Source: Verrucomicrobiota bacterium (GTDB lineage: Bacteria; Verrucomicrobiota; Verrucomicrobiia; Verrucomicrobiales; DEV007). Taken from it: 48,841 nucleotides of DNA. The DNA lies in the NCBI GenBank assembly GCA_030625775.1, contig DAOUQC010000032.1, forward strand, positions 1 through 48,841, written 5' to 3'. The position numbers and the translations under genes are program-made. Positions 26,734 through 34,525 of this stretch are shown here, piece by piece. Positions within the stretch are counted from its first letter, which is position 1; each line of letters opens with the position of its first letter. Below the pieces are notes generated by a model. That model ran no database searches and was not told the DNA's origin. It worked only from the letters and a program-made list of their open reading frames with translations.

Positions 26734-27888
26734 CTATTTCCCAACTGGCAAAACCACCTCACCTGCCACCTCACCCTCCTTTACACCACTTCTCCATGCA
26801 AACATCACATTCACAAAGCTCAAAGCTAGGATCAGCAATCCATTTAATACGTGAAAGTTAGTTATCCAAAATGACTTACCTGTTATTATCACGTAAATAC
26901 CTAATAAAATCTGAATTAGCAACAAAATGGCCCCCCCCCCTGTCAAACGGCGCATAAAATGACCTTTTTCCAAGTGGCGCATAGTCCAGACGGCTGCCGA
27001 AATCGTCAATGAGGCTACCAGAAACCCCCAGTACTTATGCAAAAACATAATCACCAGAATCTCATTACTTTTATCAAAAGTCGGCAACCAGTTGCCCCCA
27101 GTCAACAAAATCCCTGTGTCGGCCAAGCCGTAACGGTGGTGATGGCGCATCAGGGCACCGAGGATCAACTGCATAAATACGGCGCTACAGAGAACCGTGG
27201 CCACTACCCGCAGGGCACTTCGCTGCTCACGAGTCAATACCGGCTTCCACCTGGGCCATTGAGGTGATGAAGCAATTATAATCAAAATCAACAAGCCGAA
27301 AAACCCCTGTGCCAGACAACCGTGGACCACGGCAAAAGCATCTGAAATCTCTGTCACTCGAATACCTCCCATCAGTGCTTGAAAAGTCACCAATAAGAAA
27401 GCCAGCGCCGACAGTTTGCAGGTCAGCGACCACTTACGCCATCTCCAGGATAATGCCAGCCAGACCACGACCAATCCCCCCATAATTGTCGCAGCCAACC
27501 AGAAAGGTTCTTTGTGCTCTGCTATCATCTTCTCGGCTCCTGCCCAAGCCACCAAGCCAACCATAGAAGCCAGTGCGGCCACCAGTATCAACAGCTCCAC
27601 TGCATTTTTCCAATTCCTGACAAATGCAGTCGCAAAAAGTCCTAAAGTCAAAAATCCCACCACACTGGCAATCAAACGATGCCCGTGTTCGAGAAAATAA
27701 GGCAGGTGCTTTAACCAGCCCTCGGGATTGAGTGAGCCCTGACTCAAAGGCCAGTCAGCAAAAGCCATGCCCGCCTGCTCGGTAGTAACCGCCGCTCCCC
27801 ACCAAATCAGCAAAACAGTTGTTGCCGCTACTACAATCGAGTAGCGATGCCATTCCTTTCCCGGACGCTTTAAGCTACTTTCAACCAT
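26734..27888 (-). CDS. ctaA: Haem A synthase
   Basis: About 384 residues with eight helices. It oxidises haem O to haem A for the aa3 oxidase. Conserved His occur in LEHGHRLIASVVG (about 70), VVHGCLAQGFFG, LHKYWGF and FHVLNGL, as in CtaA/Cox15. The start is either ATG 27888 or GTG 27900; ATG is preferred. A run of ten C on the plus strand (26931-26940) encodes a Gly-Gly-Gly within LTGGGAILLL and is frameshift-prone. Confidence 0.93.
   Translation of the reverse strand: MVESSLKRPGKEWHRYSIVVAATTVLLIWWGAAVTTEQAGMAFADWPLSQGSLNPEGWLKHLPYFLEHGHRLIASVVGFLTLGLFATAFVRNWKNAVELLILVAALASMVGLVAWAGAEKMIAEHKEPFWLAATIMGGLVVVWLALSWRWRKWSLTCKLSALAFLLVTFQALMGGIRVTEISDAFAVVHGCLAQGFFGLLILIIIASSPQWPRWKPVLTREQRSALRVVATVLCSAVFMQLILGALMRHHHRYGLADTGILLTGGNWLPTFDKSNEILVIMFLHKYWGFLVASLTISAAVWTMRHLEKGHFMRRLTGGGAILLLIQILLGIYVIITGKSFWITNFHVLNGLLILALSFVNVMFAWRSGVKEGEVAGEVVLPVGK
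26931..26940. repeat. Ten-base homopolymer inside ctaA
   Basis: C10 on the plus strand, G10 in the coding strand. It is the longest G/C homopolymer in the window. A one-base slip would truncate haem A synthase. Confidence 0.9.
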
Positions 27889-27928
27889 CTCATATGGCAC
27901 AGGCTCTCAAGCTGTGCTTTACCTAATC

Positions 27929-27947
27929 AACAGCTTGCAAAGCTGTT
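27929..27947. other. Perfect inverted repeat between coxB and ctaA
   Basis: AACAGCTT-GCA-AAGCTGTT forms an 8-bp stem with a 3-nt loop in the 117-nt gap between coxB and ctaA. A second hairpin (GCACAG 27897-27902 with CTGTGC 27912-27917) lies beside it at the ctaA start. There is no T-run, so this is more likely an mRNA processing or stability element than a terminator. Confidence 0.5.
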
Positions 27948-28005
27948 TTACATATAGCCTCGACTCGATATCCTCCACCTTGCTTACCCCGTCAGCAACA
28001 CTCCT

Positions 28006-28773
28006 TTATTGAGCGTCGGGAGGAAACATCGGAGTCTGCTCGGCGAGCCATACGTCAAATTCAGCTTTTGGCAGCACTTTCACCGTTGCTACCATATTGG
28101 CATGCCCTGCCCCACAAAGCTGGGCGCAGACAATATCCCACTCACCTGTTTTGGTCGCCGTAAACCACATCGGAATCTCACGTCCGGGAATCGCATCCTG
28201 CTGAGTCATCAAAGGAATCGGTGCAAGACCATGAATCACATCTTTGGAGGTCACTTGCACAATCACTTTCTGACCCAATGGCAATACCAATTCATTCAAG
28301 GTGGCAAAATCATCCCAGGCATTCGGATCCTGTTTCACCAAGCCGATTCCATTGGCCGAATTCATTGCGCTGACATCAGTAAGCCCGATTTTCCCATCCT
28401 TACCCGCATAATGGAAACTCCAACGAAATTGCTCTCCCACTGCTCGAATTTTCAACACGTCATCACCGCTAGGCATCCCCTCGGTACGTGCCGCCCACAG
28501 AGGGAAAGCAAAACCGAGCAACAATACCACCTCGACAATCACCACTCCGATTTCCACGTGAGTAGAAAAATGAGAAGTTATGCCTTCATATCTCGCCTTG
28601 GGATTTGCTTTCTGATTAAAACGCAAAAGCACATAAATTAAAAATGCCGACCATCCAATAAACAAAATTCCCATTACCCAATGAACCATCTCGAGGAAAT
28701 GATCGACCATATCACCGTGTTCACTGGCGACCTCGGCCATTCCAATGGCTTGATTGATTCCCGCAATAATCAT
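28006..28773 (-). CDS. coxB: Cytochrome c oxidase subunit II
   Basis: 255 residues. Two N-terminal helices (about 28-52 and 72-95) precede a periplasmic cupredoxin domain. The CuA ligands are complete: the first His in VIHGLAPIP (about 181) and CAQLCGAGHANM (about 218-229). There is no fused C-terminal cytochrome c domain as in caa3 enzymes, so a separate cytochrome must deliver electrons. It is placed after subunits III and IV rather than before subunit I, which is unusual. Confidence 0.95.
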   Translation of the reverse strand: MIIAGINQAIGMAEVASEHGDMVDHFLEMVHWVMGILFIGWSAFLIYVLLRFNQKANPKARYEGITSHFSTHVEIGVVIVEVVLLLGFAFPLWAARTEGMPSGDDVLKIRAVGEQFRWSFHYAGKDGKIGLTDVSAMNSANGIGLVKQDPNAWDDFATLNELVLPLGQKVIVQVTSKDVIHGLAPIPLMTQQDAIPGREIPMWFTATKTGEWDIVCAQLCGAGHANMVATVKVLPKAEFDVWLAEQTPMFPPDAQ

Positions 28774-28777
28774 CTTT

Positions 28778-29002
28778 TTATCTTTTGTTAATATCTATTT
28801 CTGCTGCCTCCAGCGCCAGCCGACGACTACGCCGTGCCAGGTTAATTATAAAACTTCCCAGGCATGACAGCACTCCCATCAAAACAAAGAGCATCACCCA
28901 GATGCCCATATTGGCAGCTTTTGTGGCGGCATCATCAAGCTGCCCCGTGCAGACGGCACAGGCAAAAATCGGCTGTAAGGTGCTGGTGATCAGTGTGCCC
29001 AT
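28778..29002 (-). CDS. Small membrane protein with CxxC, unknown
   Basis: 74 residues. The N-terminus holds FACAVCTGQLDDAA with a CxxC pair; one transmembrane helix (about 33-56) follows and the tail is basic (LARRSRRL). It is encoded 4 nt before coxB and so translated with it. Its position suggests a small oxidase subunit or an assembly aid; no named family was recognised. Confidence 0.7.
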   Translation of the reverse strand: MGTLITSTLQPIFACAVCTGQLDDAATKAANMGIWVMLFVLMGVLSCLGSFIINLARRSRRLALEAAEIDINKR

Positions 29003-29006
29003 AGAC

Positions 29007-29204
29007 TCAGTTCTCCTGCCCTTTCAACTTCTTCAAAAACCACACCCCATAGATCATTAAAGCCACCGCCGCCACCGCACTCATTCCACCCATCATCATC
29101 ACGCCTCCCTGTGGCTGATAACGGGTAAAGGCCCATACAGCAAACCCTGCCGACAGCAATACGGCCATCACGATGAAAACGATATGGAATTGTTTCAGTG
29201 ACAT
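29007..29204 (-). CDS. Small membrane protein, unknown
   Basis: 65 residues from ATG 29204 (MSLKQFHIVFIVMAVLL); a longer frame to 29252 overlaps coxD and is less likely. Two hydrophobic helices (about 5-25 and 33-56) join through a Gly/Met-rich turn (PQGGVMMMGGMSA). It lies 4 nt before the 74-residue gene. It is probably a small accessory subunit of the oxidase, which is inference from position. Confidence 0.65.
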   Translation of the reverse strand: MSLKQFHIVFIVMAVLLSAGFAVWAFTRYQPQGGVMMMGGMSAVAAVALMIYGVWFLKKLKGQEN

Positions 29205-29224
29205 CAGATTTACCTCGAAGCAGT

Positions 29225-29551
29225 CTAAAATGCGGCGTGGATCGGATTCCACAAAGAATAGACCATCAATATGACCATTCCAAAAGCAAAGTAACAGGTG
29301 AAAAGAAGAATCTTATAAATCAAACCCTTCTCATGATTCAAATGCATGAAAATCAAAGCCACCAAGGTAGATTTGAAAGTGGCAATCGCCAAACCAACAG
29401 CCACATCCATGGCGCTGACTCCCGGCTCACCAAAATCAAGGAAATTGAAACTGGCAACCGCCACGGTAATCCCGGTGAACACCAACAAGGCAATTCCCAC
29501 TGCCCAGTATGCCTTTTTATGTTTTTCAATCTCTTCTGCAGAATCCACCAT
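29225..29551 (-). CDS. coxD: Cytochrome c oxidase subunit IV
   Basis: 108 residues with three helices, matching the prokaryotic subunit IV of aa3/caa3 oxidases (KAYWAVGIALLVFTGITV, IATFKSTLVALIFMHLNHEK, VILMVYSLWNP). FMHL is characteristic. It lies between subunit III (48 nt) and the small 65-residue gene (20 nt). Confidence 0.88.
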   Translation of the reverse strand: MVDSAEEIEKHKKAYWAVGIALLVFTGITVAVASFNFLDFGEPGVSAMDVAVGLAIATFKSTLVALIFMHLNHEKGLIYKILLFTCYFAFGMVILMVYSLWNPIHAAF

Positions 29552-29599
29552 AATTTCAGTTCCTGAATGATTAATTTGTTACAAAGATAGTCCCCGAAT

Positions 29600-31063
29600 T
29601 TAAAACAAATACATGACGGGGAACAGAAAAATCCAAACCAGATCAACAAAGTGCCAGAACAAACCGCCCACTTCGACCCGGTTGGCCATGTGCTCGGGAT
29701 CTTTGAGAAACAAAGCCTTGCCAAAAAACAAGAAGTAACCCAATACCACGATCCCACCGATCACGTGTAGACCGTGCAGCCCCGTCATAGTGAAATAAAT
29801 CGCGTAATACGTTCCGTATGCCGGACCGTGGTTGGAAAGGAATTTTTTCTGTTTGCGGGGCACTTCAATCACAATTTCACCATGTGAACCCAGCTCGACT
29901 TCGGCACCAACATCATGCCCTTTCTGCTTGGCATCCGCATGCTCGCCGTGCACTTCCTTGGCCTTATCATGACCGCCTTCACTTTTGGCCGACTCGTGCC
30001 CATCACTGCCACTTTCATGAAAACCATGAACATTTACCCGGCGACTACTCATCTGCCTGTCAGGAACCGATTCACCCCTGTCTTCCAGATAGTATTTCTC
30101 CATCTTCTTAATCTCTTCGTCACGAGCGTGATTCCATCCCGATTTCACCGCATCATCGTTGATCAGCTTCCACACCAAAGCTTGATCCTGCTTGGCTGTG
30201 GGAATCATTTGCAGGTCAACTTCGTGAACTTCAAACTTAATCGAATCCCCCAGCAGTTTACCTGTCACTTTGGTGCCATCGACAAAATTCATGACCTTGT
30301 CATCATAAGCAGACAAACGTGCGTCATCCGCATAAACCAGAAAAGGCTCTACGCTCACTAAAGTGTAATTACGGGTGATCGGTTTGAGAGCTTCCGGATC
30401 CGGCTCGTGCCCCTTCCTCTTCGCTTTCCATCGCACACTGCGCGAAGCCGCTATGATGCGATTAGTTTTGCGGCGCATCTTTTTAGCCCAGGAAGCAACA
30501 TTACCCACGTTTTTCAACTGGCCGTCTTCACCCTTCAATTGAAACTCCGGATTCTCTCCTTTTTTGATCCAATTCAAAAACTCAGTGCTGCCCGTAGTCA
30601 CATCCAAAGTCACCGTATTAGCTTCAAAGCGGATTCTGTCGGTTTTATCCAATACCACCCCCTCGACAACCGAGTTATCGATCAAGCGCATGCCATGGTG
30701 AGACAGCTTGTAATTATACTCGATCCCTTTCAGCACCAGAAAAAGCAAAGCACAAGCAATGACAGCTGCCATCCATGCCTGGAATTTTTTCCAATTGCCC
30801 TCTTTGATTGCCAACCAGGCAAACACAACAAACACACTCGACAAAATCAGCACCAGCGTATTCACAAAACCGTAGCGCACCAATTGCACATCCGTAGGCC
30901 ATGGATTATCCACACCGGGTTCCACGCCTAAACGAAGGAAGATGTAGGAGGAAAATAATCCACCAAACAACATCACTTCCGATGCCAAAAACAGCCAGAT
31001 ACCGATTTTGGCATTCCACAACCCGGTGTCCCGGCGAGCCTTTACTTCATATGGTATTTCCAT
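29600..31063 (-). CDS. coxC: Cytochrome c oxidase subunit III with large His-rich insertion
   Basis: 487 residues, against about 190-270 for the family. Helices 1-3 are normal (IGIWLFLASEVMLFGGLFSSY, VNTLVLILSSVFVV, LFLVLKGIEYNYK), as are the last two (YYAIYFTMTGLHGLHVIGG, GGLFWHFVDLVWIFLFPVMYL). Between them, at about residues 125-410, is an insertion of about 285 residues: a mixed alpha/beta part, then a His/Glu/Lys-rich tail with eight His between 346 and 394. The reading frame is continuous, so this is a true insertion. It follows coxA by 27 nt. Confidence 0.92.
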   Translation of the reverse strand: MEIPYEVKARRDTGLWNAKIGIWLFLASEVMLFGGLFSSYIFLRLGVEPGVDNPWPTDVQLVRYGFVNTLVLILSSVFVVFAWLAIKEGNWKKFQAWMAAVIACALLFLVLKGIEYNYKLSHHGMRLIDNSVVEGVVLDKTDRIRFEANTVTLDVTTGSTEFLNWIKKGENPEFQLKGEDGQLKNVGNVASWAKKMRRKTNRIIAASRSVRWKAKRKGHEPDPEALKPITRNYTLVSVEPFLVYADDARLSAYDDKVMNFVDGTKVTGKLLGDSIKFEVHEVDLQMIPTAKQDQALVWKLINDDAVKSGWNHARDEEIKKMEKYYLEDRGESVPDRQMSSRRVNVHGFHESGSDGHESAKSEGGHDKAKEVHGEHADAKQKGHDVGAEVELGSHGEIVIEVPRKQKKFLSNHGPAYGTYYAIYFTMTGLHGLHVIGGIVVLGYFLFFGKALFLKDPEHMANRVEVGGLFWHFVDLVWIFLFPVMYLF

Positions 31064-31090
31064 GATTTCAGTCTCTCGTTGTCAAAGTTA

Positions 31091-32989
31091 TTAAACAGTC
31101 TCCTCTTTCTCAGCAGTGTCTCCTGCTGCATCAGGTTCATTCTGTGGTGAGAAATCAGACTCTGCACCTGGCACACTGTATTCGTAAGGCCCGCGATACA
31201 CGACAGGTTCTACCGCAAAGTTACCATGAGGCGGTGGGGTCGGTGTCGCCCACTCCAAAGTCGTGGCATCCCAGGGATTGTCACTGTCAACTTTTTTACC
31301 AAAACGAATACTAAAGAAAAAATTGATAATGAAGGGAATCTGGGAAATCGCCAGCAACCAGGCCGAGGTAGACATAATGATGTTAAGATCCAGCATTTGA
31401 ATTGCCTCTCCCCCGTGGAAAATTTTTGCCACAAGTGAATCCCCATCAAGAAACACCTGACTCGAGATTTGCTCATACGCTTTCCCCCCGTCAAAAGCAC
31501 GACGGTGGAAACCTGCCATTCCCTGAATAAACATCGGCAGGAAAATACCATTCATGAGAATCAAGGACGGCCAGAAATGAAGGTGCCCAAGGAAAGTGTT
31601 CATCATGCGCCCCGTCTGTTTGGGATACCAATAGTAGATCCCGGCAAAAAGAGCGAAGATCGTGCCTGGAGCCACCACGTAATGGAAATGTCCAATCACG
31701 TAATAGGTATCGTGCAGGTGCAGATCGATCAAGTTGAAGGCCAAAGGCAAACCGGTCAGCCCACCAATACCGAACATCGGAATGAAGGCCGTCGCAAACA
31801 GCATCGGAACGGTGAAACGAATCGATCCACCCCATAGGGAAATTAACATCGAAGTCAGCAGGATCACCGAAGGTACCGAGATCAACACCGTCGTGGTCTG
31901 GAAAAAAGTACTCACACTCGCCCCCACCCCGGTCATATACATGTGATGGGCCCAGACAATGAAGCTTAAAAAACCGAGTACCATCACTGAGTAAACCATG
32001 GTCTTATACCCGAACAGCGGTTTGCGGGTATTATTGGGAATGATCTCGGAAACAATAGCAAAAGCCGGCAGAATCAAAACGTAAACCTCCGGGTGAGCGA
32101 GGAACCAGAACAAGTGCTGATACAAAAGCGGATTACCACCACCTGCCGCATCCATTAACACCCCGTTGTTCAGCACATCCGTCGGCAGATAAAAACTGGT
32201 CCCGGCAACTCGATCCATTAATTGCATGATGGCCGCCACTTCCAATGGTGGGAAAGCCAACAACAACAAAAACCCGGTCACCAGCATCGCCCACACAAAA
32301 AATGGCAGTCTCATCCAGGTCAGCCCCGGAGCACGCAAATTGATGATGGTCACCAATACATTGACCGCCCCCAACAGTGATGAAGTGATCAGGAATACCA
32401 TTCCCAACAGCCACTGGGTCTGGCCAGTCCAGAAAATATTAGAATAGTTGCTGTCGGTCATCGAAGCCAGCGGCGAGTAACTCGTCCACCCCACCTTCGC
32501 TGCACCCGATGGCAGGAAGAAGCTGATCAACATCAATACGCCACCCACAAAATAACACCAATAAGAAGCCATATTCAGGCGAGGAAAAGCCATATCGGGT
32601 GCCCCCACCTGCAGCGGGGTCACATAGTTACCAAAAGCACCAAAGGCCAAAGGCACAATTCCCAAAAACACCATGATGGTTCCATGCATGGCACCAAACA
32701 TATTGTAAAGTTCACCGGTGACTTTTCCTTCATCGTCCAGCCAAATCTGAAACCACGGCAACTCTGACAACAAAGGGATGGGACGCTCCGGGTAGGCGAT
32801 ACTCCAACGCATCACCATCATCAGAAAAAAACCAAAAGCGAGGAAAAGTAAAGCAGTAAAGCCATACTGTAGACCAATCATCTTATGATCAGTCGAAAAA
32901 AGGTATTTTTTCCAGAACGGTGGATTATGGTGATCGTGATGATCACCACCAGTTTCAGACTTGTCGTGAGTCGTGGTGGACGCGCTCAT
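31091..32989 (-). CDS. coxA: Cytochrome c oxidase subunit I (A-type)
   Basis: 632 residues with about twelve helices. The catalytic subunit is intact: low-spin haem His in GAMHGTIMVF, CuB ligands in LAHPEVYVLILP (with the cross-linked Tyr) and WAHHMYMTG, and haem a3/a ligands in GHFHYVVAPG. The HPEVY Glu marks the A1 group. Ala replaces the usual Gly before HPEVY. It reduces oxygen at the end of the chain and is the working oxidase of this operon, in contrast to the cbb3-like protein upstream. Confidence 0.96.
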   Translation of the reverse strand: MSASTTTHDKSETGGDHHDHHNPPFWKKYLFSTDHKMIGLQYGFTALLFLAFGFFLMMVMRWSIAYPERPIPLLSELPWFQIWLDDEGKVTGELYNMFGAMHGTIMVFLGIVPLAFGAFGNYVTPLQVGAPDMAFPRLNMASYWCYFVGGVLMLISFFLPSGAAKVGWTSYSPLASMTDSNYSNIFWTGQTQWLLGMVFLITSSLLGAVNVLVTIINLRAPGLTWMRLPFFVWAMLVTGFLLLLAFPPLEVAAIMQLMDRVAGTSFYLPTDVLNNGVLMDAAGGGNPLLYQHLFWFLAHPEVYVLILPAFAIVSEIIPNNTRKPLFGYKTMVYSVMVLGFLSFIVWAHHMYMTGVGASVSTFFQTTTVLISVPSVILLTSMLISLWGGSIRFTVPMLFATAFIPMFGIGGLTGLPLAFNLIDLHLHDTYYVIGHFHYVVAPGTIFALFAGIYYWYPKQTGRMMNTFLGHLHFWPSLILMNGIFLPMFIQGMAGFHRRAFDGGKAYEQISSQVFLDGDSLVAKIFHGGEAIQMLDLNIIMSTSAWLLAISQIPFIINFFFSIRFGKKVDSDNPWDATTLEWATPTPPPHGNFAVEPVVYRGPYEYSVPGAESDFSPQNEPDAAGDTAEKEETV

Positions 32990-33083
32990 AATTTTTCTAT
33001 TCGGCAGCTCAGGCTGGTATGCTCCCTATCTTGTGTGTTTTTTTAAGAATACGGCCCACTAGTCAGACCGCTCTCCTGTTCTA

Positions 33084-33836
33084 TTAATTTTTACCAACCG
33101 GCTTACCGGTATTTAAATCTATTTCCGCTCCCGGCAAGTCGGCGTCCGCCGGTATTGCCAGCAAATCCGCCTCTGCCCAGGGAGTTGCACGTTTACCGTG
33201 TTTTTCACGAGCCACCTTCACCATCTCCGTCGTTACCACTCCTGTTTTGCCTTCAGGCATTTCTCCAAATTCCCTGCGTATGTAAGTCATCACCTGGGCA
33301 ATTTTTTCATTACTCAATGCACCCCATGCCGGCATCGGTTGATTGTAAGTCACTCCCGATACATTAAACGGCCCCAAAATACCACTTAACATAATCATGC
33401 TCAATCGCTCTGTTCCCCCGTCGACCCACTCTGAGCCTATTACAGGTGGAAACATCCCGGGCAATCCCATTCCCGTCGCCTGATGGCAGGCGATACAGTT
33501 GCCGTAAGTCTTCTTGCCGTCCGCCATCCAATCTTCAATCCATGGTTTTTGCTCTACCGGCCCACTCGCCCCATCAATTAACGGCCTGGGTGCTGCAACG
33601 TATCCAGGATAGATAAAAGTATCACTGCTGTTGAAAGAATTGCTGTAACCATTAAAATAACCGCCAGCCATCAGCAGAACAAGCCCCGCTGTTGCTACCC
33701 ATGAAATCAACACCTTGCTGTTACCTCCTGCAACCGGCTCGGGTTTCTCCCGGCGCACGGAATCATGCCCATCCCGGACAGCAGGACGCCCCGCCTGATA
33801 ATCCAGATTCGATTCTGTAGAGTTTTGCTCGTCCAT
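33084..33836 (-). CDS. Membrane-anchored monohaem cytochrome c (CcoP-position)
   Basis: 250 residues from ATG 33836; a GTG at 33842 giving a GTGA overlap with the upstream stop is the alternative. A polar N-terminus, one helix (about 43-62), then one cytochrome c domain with CIACHQATGMGLPGMFPP (haem motif about 112) and a Met ligand candidate in NQPMPAWG. It occupies the CcoP place after the ccoO-like gene but has one haem, not two. It is a candidate electron carrier to CuA of CoxB. Confidence 0.85.
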   Translation of the reverse strand: MDEQNSTESNLDYQAGRPAVRDGHDSVRREKPEPVAGGNSKVLISWVATAGLVLLMAGGYFNGYSNSFNSSDTFIYPGYVAAPRPLIDGASGPVEQKPWIEDWMADGKKTYGNCIACHQATGMGLPGMFPPVIGSEWVDGGTERLSMIMLSGILGPFNVSGVTYNQPMPAWGALSNEKIAQVMTYIRREFGEMPEGKTGVVTTEMVKVAREKHGKRATPWAEADLLAIPADADLPGAEIDLNTGKPVGKN

Positions 33837-33838
33837 GA

Positions 33839-34525
33839 TCACTTAGCCGTCGATACCTCCGCCACTTCTTCCTGTTTCTCTTGTCCTGGCAATTTAGCAT
33901 CCATTTTACGTGACAACAGATAATCCACCAAGGCCTCTGCTTTTTCGGTGGGGATGACTTCGTAACCCTCTTCCACCGCAAAACGCCCTTCCAGTTTCAA
34001 TGCATTTTCTGACTTTATGCCAAGAGGTTGCTTCCGGTAAAGGAGTTTATAAGACGGCATATTTGAATCCACATTCTGTGTCCGTGCGTTGTAGAGTTTC
34101 AAGTGATACCAGGCGCGATCCGTATGACGAGTCCCGATATTGGCCAGATCCTGACCAATCCGCATGTAACCCAACATCGCATGTTGATCATTGTTATAAT
34201 CCTCTGGTTGGGTCTCGCGTGCCAGACCATCCGCTTCATTCCCCCCCCAGCCCTTACGCCACATGTCAGCACCTGCATAAGTTGGACGAATCATTTGTGT
34301 GTGGCAATAAGCACAACCCAAAGAAGCATAAATTTTCTCACCATCTTTATTGGCCCCGGTCCAAACGGAAGGGTAAGCCCAGGCATTATCAACCTCATCG
34401 GTTTCCGCATACTTCACGGATTCAACCGAACTCAATTGCAAATAGGGCACCACAATGAGCAGCAACAAAGGCACTATAAATGCCGCTGCCAAACCAAGGA
34501 TGAAACGTGGAAACTCTTTCTTCAT
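33839..34525 (-). CDS. ccoO: CcoO-like membrane cytochrome c
   Basis: 228 residues. It resembles subunit II of cbb3 oxidases: an N-terminal helix, WAYPSVWTGANKDGEKIYASLGCAYCHTQMIRP (haem motif CAYCH about 74; quoted part shortened in the family as CxxCHTQ), and IGTRHTDRAWYHLKLYNAR. The single haem c motif is intact. It overlaps the ccoN-like gene by four bases, so the two proteins are made together. Electron transfer between ACIII and the aa3 oxidase is inferred. Confidence 0.88.
   Translation of the reverse strand: MKKEFPRFILGLAAAFIVPLLLLIVVPYLQLSSVESVKYAETDEVDNAWAYPSVWTGANKDGEKIYASLGCAYCHTQMIRPTYAGADMWRKGWGGNEADGLARETQPEDYNNDQHAMLGYMRIGQDLANIGTRHTDRAWYHLKLYNARTQNVDSNMPSYKLLYRKQPLGIKSENALKLEGRFAVEEGYEVIPTEKAEALVDYLLSRKMDAKLPGQEKQEEVAEVSTAK

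Noticed and set aside
32060-32100. CoxA with AHPEVY instead of GHPEVY
   Set aside because: All metal ligands and the Tyr are intact; one Gly to Ala change next to the motif does not suggest a change of function.
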